From NCBI GenBank assembly GCA_964476705.1, contig CAYZBM010000039.1, positions 1 through 18,669 of the forward strand: 18,669 bases of DNA, written 5' to 3'. The position numbers were made by a program, and so were the translations under genes. Position 1 is the first letter of the stretch. Each line of letters opens with the position of its first letter. Below the pieces are notes generated by a model. That model was not told where the DNA came from and ran no database searches. It was given only the letters and a program-made list of their open reading frames with translations. Shown piece after piece: positions 7,607-13,714 of the stretch. This DNA comes from CAYZBM01 sp964476705. Its GTDB lineage: Bacteria; Pseudomonadota; Alphaproteobacteria; Rickettsiales; UBA6187.

Positions 7607-7635
7607 CATATGTTAGGACAGCTTAACTAATATTC
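7575..7635. repeat. Long-armed inverted repeat between dgt and argS
   Basis: GAATATTAGTT (7575-7585) pairs exactly with AACTAATATTC (7625-7635), and three more near-pairs continue the stem inward. The loop of about 33 bases contains a smaller ATACC/CGTAT near-hairpin. There is no T-run after the stem on either strand, so this is not a standard terminator. It could be an mRNA-stabilising or processing hairpin in the dgt-argS transcript, or a palindromic repeat. Confidence 0.6.
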
Positions 7636-7664
7636 AACGACAAAATTACCAAAAAGAAGCAATT

Positions 7665-8900
7665 TTATATCCGAGTTTCTACGTCAAATAATTTTTTATA
7701 TTCATCAGTGGCGAATCTATCGGTCATACCAGCTATAAAATCAGCAACGATTAAGGCTTTGGCTGAATTATCTTCTGCACTATTTAACCTTCCGCGCCAA
7801 TTACTTGGTAAACAACCAGGATTTTCATATAATTCTTTAAATAATTCTTTTACTATTCTTTTTGCCTTACTAGTCATACGGCAAACTTTATAGTGATTAT
7901 ACATATGTTTATGTAAAAACTCTTTAATAGCTTTGACATTAGCGGTCATATTTTTAGAAAAATGTACCACTGGCTTATTTAAATTGCGAATATCGTCGAC
8001 AGTTTTAATATTATTTTCTTTTATATTAATTAAAGTTTGACGAGTTAGGTCAACTACCATCCGATTGATCATTCTTCTATTTGCTTCATGAATTAATCTT
8101 GATTCGTCAATATCAGGAAACTCAACATGTAATTCTCTAAACATATTGCCTACCATAGGTAATTGTTTAACATCATCAATAGTAAATAATCCTGCTCTTA
8201 TCCCATCATCAATATCATGGTTGTTATAAGCAATATCGTCTGCAAAAGCGGCTATTTGTGCTTCAGCTGACGGAAATTTATCGAGGTTTAAATCAAATTT
8301 ATCATTAAATAGGGCTATAGCTTCAGGAACTGAGCCATCATATATTGTCTTGTCGCGGTTTATTCCGATAATCGGTCCATTATGTTTAACTAATCCTTCT
8401 AGGGTTTCCCAAGTTAAATTAAGACCATTAAAACTAGCATATTTCTGTTCCAGTTCAGTTAATAATCTTAAAGATTGAACATTATGAGAAAATTCACAAA
8501 GATCTTTAGTTGCTTCTCTTAAGGCGTCTTCACCGGCATGACCAAATGGAGTATGGCCTAAATCATGTGCTAAAGCTAAAGCTTCGGCTAAATCTTCACA
8601 TAAAGATAGATTGCGGCTAATGGACCTAGCAATTTGTGCCACCTCTAAACTATGAGTAAGTCTAGTACGGTAATGATCCCCTTCATGATTAACAAAAACT
8701 TGAGTTTTATATTCAAGTCTGCGAAAGGCGGTGGAATGGATAATCCGATCACAATCGCGACGATATTCTGACCTATTATTACTAATTTCTTCTTTATAAA
8801 GCCTACCTTTACTGTTAAAAGGATCACAAGCATATGGAGCCAATTGATGCTGGGCAAGATTTAAAGATTCTTCAATATCATTAATAAGAGCAGTTTCCAT
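7665..8900 (-). CDS. dgt: dGTP triphosphohydrolase-like HD-domain protein
   Basis: Members hydrolyse dGTP or other dNTPs to nucleoside and triphosphate, helping to balance dNTP pools. The 411-residue length fits the dGTPase-like (type 2) group. The family signature runs from about 47: RRDCDRIIHSTAFRRL, then KTQVFV, then His83 in THSLEVAQ. The HD metal pair is His112-Asp113 in AHDLGHTPFGHAGE, and the distal metal Asp is in FADDIAYNNHD (220-229). The start ATG at 8900 gives the normal N-terminus. It is first in the minus-strand run leading to argS, is divergent from the A-type Fe-S carrier gene, and is flanked by two copies of a short repeat. The true substrate preference cannot be read from sequence. 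Confidence 0.93.
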   Translation of the reverse strand: METALINDIEESLNLAQHQLAPYACDPFNSKGRLYKEEISNNRSEYRRDCDRIIHSTAFRRLEYKTQVFVNHEGDHYRTRLTHSLEVAQIARSISRNLSLCEDLAEALALAHDLGHTPFGHAGEDALREATKDLCEFSHNVQSLRLLTELEQKYASFNGLNLTWETLEGLVKHNGPIIGINRDKTIYDGSVPEAIALFNDKFDLNLDKFPSAEAQIAAFADDIAYNNHDIDDGIRAGLFTIDDVKQLPMVGNMFRELHVEFPDIDESRLIHEANRRMINRMVVDLTRQTLINIKENNIKTVDDIRNLNKPVVHFSKNMTANVKAIKEFLHKHMYNHYKVCRMTSKAKRIVKELFKELYENPGCLPSNWRGRLNSAEDNSAKALIVADFIAGMTDRFATDEYKKLFDVETRI

Positions 8901-8922
8901 AAGTATTTTCCCATAAAAGTAA

Positions 8923-8996
8923 GATTATTTTTGGCCGATTCCTAAAATTAAAGCCTTTTTTTAGGAATATTTAAGAGATTTCCACCTTGTATTTTT
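8923..8996 (+). repeat. Dispersed repeat, copy 2 (upstream of dgt), with inner palindrome
   Basis: This partner of the repeat at 7550-7606 shares GATTATTTTTG, TTTTTAGG, AATATT, GAGAT and GTATTTTT in the same order. It also contains a perfect inverted repeat, ATTCCTAAAA (8938-8947) with TTTTAGGAAT (8959-8968), around an 11-base loop. It sits in the divergent dgt / erpA-type spacer and may carry or disrupt promoter elements. Confidence 0.45.
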
Positions 8997-9016
8997 AGCC
9001 AAAGATTGTATATATT
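8987..9016 (+). promoter_or_regulatory. Weak candidate promoter for the A-type carrier gene
   Basis: TTGTAT (8987-8992) is followed by TATATT (9011-9016) with an 18-bp spacer, about 95 bp before the ATG at 9111. In such AT-rich sequence, hits of this quality arise often by chance. Confidence 0.25.
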
Positions 9017-9041
9017 ATCTACACAATAAATGCTAATAGCG

Positions 9042-9082
9042 CAATATAAAATAGATTATTTTTTGTGATCCGCTTTATATTG
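9042..9082. repeat. Inverted repeat in the leader of the A-type carrier gene
   Basis: CAATATAAA (9042-9050) pairs exactly with TTTATATTG (9074-9082) across a 23-base loop. It would fall in the 5' untranslated region if transcription starts upstream of it. It could be an operator for an Fe-S-sensing repressor or an RNA hairpin; the arms do not match an Fe-S regulator site I can name. Confidence 0.45.
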
Positions 9083-9110
9083 TCATGAACTTATATAGAA
9101 ATAATTTAAA

Positions 9111-9446
9111 ATGGCTTTAGAATTTCATATTACCGATAATGCTGTTTTAAGAATAAAAGACTTAAATAGCAAAAAATTAAATGGAAATTATCTTAAAATT
9201 TCGGTTAATGGCGGCGGTTGTTCCGGATTTGAGTATGAATTTTCCTTTGTTCAAAATAAACAAGAAGAAGATTTTTTATTTAGTAAAGACGGGATTAATA
9301 TAGTAATTGACCAAATATCTGCTCCATTTTTAAATAAAGCAACATTAGATTACATTAATGATATAGGCAATGCTGCCTTTAAAGTAATAAATCCTAATGC
9401 TGATTCGCACTGCGGTTGTGGAAAAAGTTTTTCTCCAGTTTTGTGA
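9111..9446 (+). CDS. erpA: A-type iron-sulfur cluster carrier (ErpA/IscA family)
   Basis: The protein delivers assembled Fe-S clusters to target enzymes in the cytosol. At 111 residues it has normal length. The three cluster-binding cysteines are all present: Cys37 in NGGGCSGFEYEF, and Cys101 and Cys103 in the C-terminal SHCGCGKSFSP. The acidic run after KQEE and the pattern around GGGCSGF favour the ErpA/HesB branch over IscA, but the symbol is a best guess because the A-type subfamilies are hard to separate by eye. It stands alone on the plus strand, divergent from dgt and convergent with the 806-residue gene, with no other isc or suf genes nearby. Confidence 0.9.
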   Translation: MALEFHITDNAVLRIKDLNSKKLNGNYLKISVNGGGCSGFEYEFSFVQNKQEEDFLFSKDGINIVIDQISAPFLNKATLDYINDIGNAAFKVINPNADSHCGCGKSFSPVL

Positions 9447-9540
9447 AATTTAATTATATATGTATTTTACTGTCAATTCTTTCTTAATCTACTATAATAG
9501 TTATTTAGTTATTAAATTACGTTAATATTTATGTCCAGTA

Positions 9541-11961
9541 CTAAGCGATTCCTCTTGTCGTAGAATTAAAATAAGTTGCTGATAAATAAGTTGCTGATAA
9601 ATCATTGCATACTACAAGATTAAGAGTTTTTTCTTTATCGGCTATTAAATTATCTATTATTTTTGTAAATAATATTTTTTCGTCTATAGATTCTAAATCT
9701 TCTTTTTCTAAACCTATTATTTCAAAGATTTTTAATTTGTCTAAAAAAGTTTCTTTTGCTTCCTCATTCTCTTTTTTAAATTCTAAGAATAATTTATAAA
9801 GTTGCTCTACTTTAGCTGTTACATCACTTTCATCACGATCTCCTATTTCTTTTCTACAAGGAAAGTAACTTATTGTTCCATCTGTCCAGGTCACATTTAA
9901 ACTTTCTGATTCTGGGAAATATATAATGGAAAAAGATTTTTCTGGGTTATGTTTTTCAGGAGATATAGAAAAAAATACTACAGTAGTATTTTCTCTCAAA
10001 AAATACAATGCTAAAGAGCTAGAAAAGGGTAAGGAATGTGGACTTAAATTATGATCATTAGCTCTAAGAGGAGATCCTGCATCTTCTAAAAGAGTTGTTA
10101 ATATACGAGTAAATAATTTTTTTTCATCAATTATTTCTAAATTTTTCGGATAATCTACTTCTTCATCATATTTAATTTCCATTAAGGCTAACAGGTCTAA
10201 AAAATCTTTTTTTAAGTCTTCTTTTGATTCTTCATTGCTATTTTTAAACTGTAAAAATAAATCATAAGCAGCTAGTACTTTTGCTCTTACACAATCTATG
10301 TGATCAGATTCAACTTTAGATAAAATACTTATTCTACTCCATGTGTTATCTAACCATCTAATATTTAATTCTAGAGGTTTTGGCACTCTCTTATCTTGGT
10401 TGCAATATAATTTAATTCTTTCCTTCCCCCAAATAGCTACAAAATCCTCAAATCTTTGATCGCCTATAGAGTTTATTTGTTGTACAAAGCCACTAATTGC
10501 CAAAAATTCTTTGCTGCCAACCAATGGATCAGGAATAGAAAGCAAAGTTTGTTTGCAACTTTCAGCATCACGTGAAAATATTTTAGGTCTTAAATAAGTT
10601 ATTACTAATGCTACTCCTAAAGCTTGATTATCAATAATAGCAGGAATAATAAGTTGTCTTTTTTCATATCCTTCAACTTCTCTAGAAGTTTCTGAGTGCG
10701 TATCGTATTTTTGATGCTTTCCCCATATTTCGCTAAATAAACATCCACCCCATGGTGGTGTAATATTAGTATCATACATTATTTTAACTAATTTTATAGC
10801 TAATTCAGGATATTTTGGGTATATATCTAATAAACGATTTATGTACCAACAAGATATATCTCTTTGTGCTGGTTTTTTAATTGATTTTTCAAATCTAACA
10901 CCTGCAATTTGAACAGCTTCCGTACGTCTAGCACTGCTACATACTCCGTATGTAGAAGTGCTATACTCAAATACAGCTAATAAGTCAGGATTTATAATAT
11001 CACGAAAGAATTGATTAAACTTATCACGATCTATCTCGAAGCTATCTTCATATAAATCTCCTATTGGTACGTGATATTCAATAATACTATAATGAGGATC
11101 AAGTAATTGAGCTTTCATTATTTCTACTCTAGTTGCGGCATAAGCATTAGCAGTAAAATTTCCTATTGTTTTATCGAGATTTGCTAATTCTTTATTATAG
11201 GGCATTAATAAATTTTTAAATTCTTCTAATGCCATTTTATATAGACTATCTAGAACTTTAATTTCTGCTTCAAATTTATAATTAAAATTTAAAATAAATA
11301 AAATATCTCCATCTTTTAAAACCTTATTACAATATTCAATTATTTTTTTATATTTTGTAATTACATCTTCAAGTTTTTTATTTATTTCTTGTTTATCATC
11401 ACTTTCAGGTAATTTTTTAATATAATTAGCTAATTCACTCCCTATATCTTCATTAAATTTAGTCGAGTCTTTTAAATAATCTACACTCCTTGAAGAAATT
11501 GGTAGATAAGTAATTTTTTTATAATATAGAGGATTAAGCATATAGCTTATGGCATCTATATATATTTTTAATTTACTTTGATCTTCTTCCTCTGGATTTG
11601 TGGCTTTTTCAACTATGGTCTTAAAATATACCTGCTCAACTTCTCTAAATAAGTCAAAAATTTGTCCTGCAAAATCTTTAATATCTATGTCATATTTATA
11701 TATAAGAAAGTATAAAATATATCTTTCTATTTCCCTGAATTTAAAAGGGGGAATATCCTTAGGATTAGCACAAAAATTTCTAAGTTGAGTCTTTATCTCG
11801 AGAGTTACACAATCTTTATACTGATTATAATTAGTGAATTCTTTTGTATCTGGATTAAAATATTTATCCGTAATAGATAATAAATTTTCTATGTATGTTG
11901 TTGTATGTATACCCTCTCTTGCGGAGATTAAATTTTCTATTTTTGAAACACTCATAATCAT
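9541..11961 (-). CDS. Unrecognised 806-residue protein with duplicated C-terminal domain
   Basis: I do not recognise this family. The ORF is long and intact, so it is very likely real. It is predicted soluble, with no signal peptide and no membrane helix, and is largely helical and acidic in its first 250 residues. The middle (about 270-530) is mixed, with several Cys, Trp and His residues (for example PPWGGCLFSEIWGKH). The C-terminus holds two related units, about 532-628 and 688-776, each running from LN-x-x-W through a helix (AYDLFLQF or LYKLFLEF), to IDEK-x-LFT. The ATG at 11961 and the one two codons later (11955) are both possible; TTGAG sits about nine bases before the second and favours it. 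It is flanked by repeats and absent from the neighbouring housekeeping synteny, so accessory cargo or a secreted effector is a reasonable but unproven idea. Confidence 0.85.
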   Translation of the reverse strand: MIMSVSKIENLISAREGIHTTTYIENLLSITDKYFNPDTKEFTNYNQYKDCVTLEIKTQLRNFCANPKDIPPFKFREIERYILYFLIYKYDIDIKDFAGQIFDLFREVEQVYFKTIVEKATNPEEEDQSKLKIYIDAISYMLNPLYYKKITYLPISSRSVDYLKDSTKFNEDIGSELANYIKKLPESDDKQEINKKLEDVITKYKKIIEYCNKVLKDGDILFILNFNYKFEAEIKVLDSLYKMALEEFKNLLMPYNKELANLDKTIGNFTANAYAATRVEIMKAQLLDPHYSIIEYHVPIGDLYEDSFEIDRDKFNQFFRDIINPDLLAVFEYSTSTYGVCSSARRTEAVQIAGVRFEKSIKKPAQRDISCWYINRLLDIYPKYPELAIKLVKIMYDTNITPPWGGCLFSEIWGKHQKYDTHSETSREVEGYEKRQLIIPAIIDNQALGVALVITYLRPKIFSRDAESCKQTLLSIPDPLVGSKEFLAISGFVQQINSIGDQRFEDFVAIWGKERIKLYCNQDKRVPKPLELNIRWLDNTWSRISILSKVESDHIDCVRAKVLAAYDLFLQFKNSNEESKEDLKKDFLDLLALMEIKYDEEVDYPKNLEIIDEKKLFTRILTTLLEDAGSPLRANDHNLSPHSLPFSSSLALYFLRENTTVVFFSISPEKHNPEKSFSIIYFPESESLNVTWTDGTISYFPCRKEIGDRDESDVTAKVEQLYKLFLEFKKENEEAKETFLDKLKIFEIIGLEKEDLESIDEKILFTKIIDNLIADKEKTLNLVVCNDLSATYLSATYFNSTTRGIA
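9571..9600. repeat. Two tandem 15-bp units near the 3' end of the 806-residue gene
   Basis: ATAAGTTGCTGATAA occurs at 9571-9585 and again at 9586-9600. It makes a duplicated SATYL-type tail in the protein (LSATYLSATYF). It keeps the frame and looks like a recent slippage event. Confidence 0.9.
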
Positions 11962-11965
11962 TATC

Positions 11966-11981
11966 TCAATTATATAATTGA
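11966..11981. promoter_or_regulatory. Perfect 16-bp palindrome at the 5' end of the 806-residue gene
   Basis: TCAATTATATAATTGA is fully self-complementary and lies 4-20 bp upstream of the first ATG. It overlaps the only ribosome-binding-like sequence. It could be an operator or simply AT-rich chance symmetry. Confidence 0.4.
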
Positions 11982-12030
11982 TACTCAGTTTTTATCTATA
12001 ATATTACAGACAGCATCAAACGAGGTAATA

Positions 12031-12146
12031 TATAGTAGATCAAGAAATAATTTACCTCTAATCAATAATTATTAAATTATTTCTATGATGCTACATATCC
12101 TGAAAAAACATATACTTATAATACTATTTATGTTTTATTCAGGATC
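12031..12146 (+). repeat. Composite dispersed repeat, copy A
   Basis: The first 51 bp (12031-12081) are identical to the last 51 bp of the window (18619-18669). The copy continues with CTATGATGC (12083-12091) and a hairpin, ATCCTGAAAAAACATA (12097-12112) with a one-base-longer partner at 12129-12145. GAGGTAA and TTACCTC (12022-12028, 12052-12058) form another stem across its left end. No coding potential is apparent, so a small non-autonomous or palindromic element is likely. Confidence 0.8.
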
Positions 12147-12297
12147 CATAATATAAGTCATTTCAACCATGAAATACTATAGTAATATATAGATTTAACA
12201 TTATATCAAAAACATTAAAATATTAATATGCTAGATATAGCTATATTATTGGAGTAATAGTATATATTTTCTGTTATTAATTGAGATTTGATGAGCT

Positions 12298-12416
12298 ATA
12301 GTAGATCAATAATTATTAAATTTAGTAGATCAGCGATCTACTATCTATGATGCAAAATCCCGGACTAAATCTAAGGACAGGTTATCCTAAAAAAACACAA
12401 ATCTATGTTTTTTATA
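12298..12416 (+). repeat. Composite dispersed repeat, copy B (diverged)
   Basis: This has the same order of blocks as the copy at 12031, with differences. ATAGTAGATCA joins directly to ATAATTATTAAATT, lacking about 22 bp present in the other copy. CTATGATGC and an ATCCT / A-run / TATGTTTT block follow. An extra inverted repeat, TAGTAGATC (12323-12331) with GATCTACTA (12335-12343), lies inside. Its right end abuts the stop codon of rarA. Confidence 0.65.
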
Positions 12417-12417
12417 A
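12382..12417 (-). terminator. Weak AT-only hairpin after rarA
   Basis: AAAAAACA (12390-12397) pairs with TGTTTTTT (12406-12413), and TTAT/ATAA pair outside. It begins two bases after the rarA stop. The stem has almost no GC and the T-run is within the stem, so termination efficiency is doubtful; it may only be the hairpin arm of the repeat. Confidence 0.35.
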
Positions 12418-12418
12418 G

Positions 12419-13714
12419 TTATTTTCTCTTTTGCCGTAAATTATTAAAATATTCTAGTCTTTTTTCAATATCCCGTTCAAAGCCTCTTTTAACTGGTGAG
12501 TAAAAATTAACTCTACTCATGTTATCAGGAAAATAATTTTGCCCAGAAAACCCATCTTTTAAATCATGATCATATTGATAACCCTCACCATAACCCTCAT
12601 CTTTCATTAATTTAGTTGGAGCGTTTAATATATGTTTAGGTGGATTAAGAGATCCTGTATTTTTAGCGGCCTTTAATGCAAAATTATATGCTATATAATT
12701 AGCATTAGATTTAGGTGCTGTAGCTAAATAAATAACACATTGTGAAATCGCCAGTTCACCTTCAGGAGACCCTAGAAGTTTATAAGCCTCTTTAGCATTT
12801 ATGGCTTGCACTAAGGCCTGAGGATCGGCAAGCCCAATATCTTCTACAGCAAATCTGACTAATCTTCTTACTATATACATTGGATCCTCGCCCCCGCTTA
12901 ACATCCTTGCAAACCAGTATAAGGCGGCGTCAACATCGGAACCTCTTAATGATTTATGCAGTGCACTAATTAAATTATAATGGGCATCAGAATTTTTATC
13001 ATAAATTGGCGCTCGTTCATGTAAAAGATTTAATAATTCTTTTTCGTCATAAATTTTATCGCTAGAATAACTTTGTAATTGCTCACATAAACCTAATAAA
13101 TAACGGCCATCCCCATCTGCTATTTTGCAGAGTAAGTTTTTAGCTTTTAAAGTTAAAGGTAATTCTTTTTTATAATGTTCTTCAGCACGTTCTACTAATT
13201 TTAGTAAATTATCTCCATCTAGTCTTTTAATAATAAATACTTTAGCTCTAGATAACAAAGCGGCATTTAGTTCAAACGAAGGATTCTCAGTAGTTGCGGC
13301 AATTAATATAATACTACCTTCTTCAATGTAAGGTAAAAATATATCTTGTTGAGCTTTATTATAACGATGGATTTCATCAACTAGTAAAATACTAGTTAGT
13401 CCCATATCATGCGCATCTTTTGCTGATTTTAGAATTGTTTTTAATTCGTTAACTCCGCTATTTACTGCCGATATAGCATAAAATTTAGCATTAATTTTCT
13501 GGGCTATTAATCTGGCTATAGTAGTTTTACCTGATCCTGGTGGACCCCAGAGAATCATGCTTTGAATATTATTAGTTTTAAGAGCAAAGGCAAGTGGGCT
13601 ATTTTCTCCTAATAAATGCTCTTGTCCTACTACCTGGGCTAAATCTTTTGGCCTTAATATTTCAGCAAGAGGTCTAATTTTCTCACTACTTGAAAGAGCA
13701 AAAGATTTTTGCAT
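12419..13714 (-). CDS. rarA: Replication-associated recombination ATPase RarA (MgsA)
   Basis: This AAA+ ATPase of the clamp-loader-like RarA/Mgs1/WRNIP1 family acts at stalled replication forks. It has 431 residues, near the family norm. Walker A is GPPGSGKT (57-64) and Walker B is LLVDEIHRYNKAQQD (110-124), with the family-specific HRYNKAQQD extension. Sensor 1 is in ATTENPSFELN (140-150), followed by the arginine-finger region LLSRAKV. The C-terminal tetramerisation region includes HNL-type helices and GYGEGYQYDHD. The ATG at 13714 directly abuts the stop codon of the protease gene upstream (zero spacing), so the two are almost certainly co-transcribed and translationally coupled. Confidence 0.96.
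   Translation of the reverse strand: MQKSFALSSSEKIRPLAEILRPKDLAQVVGQEHLLGENSPLAFALKTNNIQSMILWGPPGSGKTTIARLIAQKINAKFYAISAVNSGVNELKTILKSAKDAHDMGLTSILLVDEIHRYNKAQQDIFLPYIEEGSIILIAATTENPSFELNAALLSRAKVFIIKRLDGDNLLKLVERAEEHYKKELPLTLKAKNLLCKIADGDGRYLLGLCEQLQSYSSDKIYDEKELLNLLHERAPIYDKNSDAHYNLISALHKSLRGSDVDAALYWFARMLSGGEDPMYIVRRLVRFAVEDIGLADPQALVQAINAKEAYKLLGSPEGELAISQCVIYLATAPKSNANYIAYNFALKAAKNTGSLNPPKHILNAPTKLMKDEGYGEGYQYDHDLKDGFSGQNYFPDNMSRVNFYSPVKRGFERDIEKRLEYFNNLRQKRK

Larger units (their letters stand above)
11962..12418. other. Repeat-rich spacer between rarA and the 806-residue gene
   Basis: These 457 bp contain no supported gene. They hold a 16-bp palindrome (11966-11981), two diverged copies of one composite repeat (12031-12146 and 12298-12416), and an AT-rich middle with no further recognisable signal. 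The promoter of the minus-strand 806-residue gene must lie in its left part, but no box pair stands out. Confidence 0.6.

Noticed and set aside
8959..8968. TTTTAGGAAT arm with a preceding T-run as a terminator for dgt or erpA
   Set aside because: It lies upstream of both divergent genes, the stem is AT-rich, and the T-run is within the loop and stem rather than after it.
9541..11961. Toxin, nuclease or secretion-system assignment for the 806-residue protein
   Set aside because: No catalytic motif or family signature could be recognised; naming a function would be guesswork.
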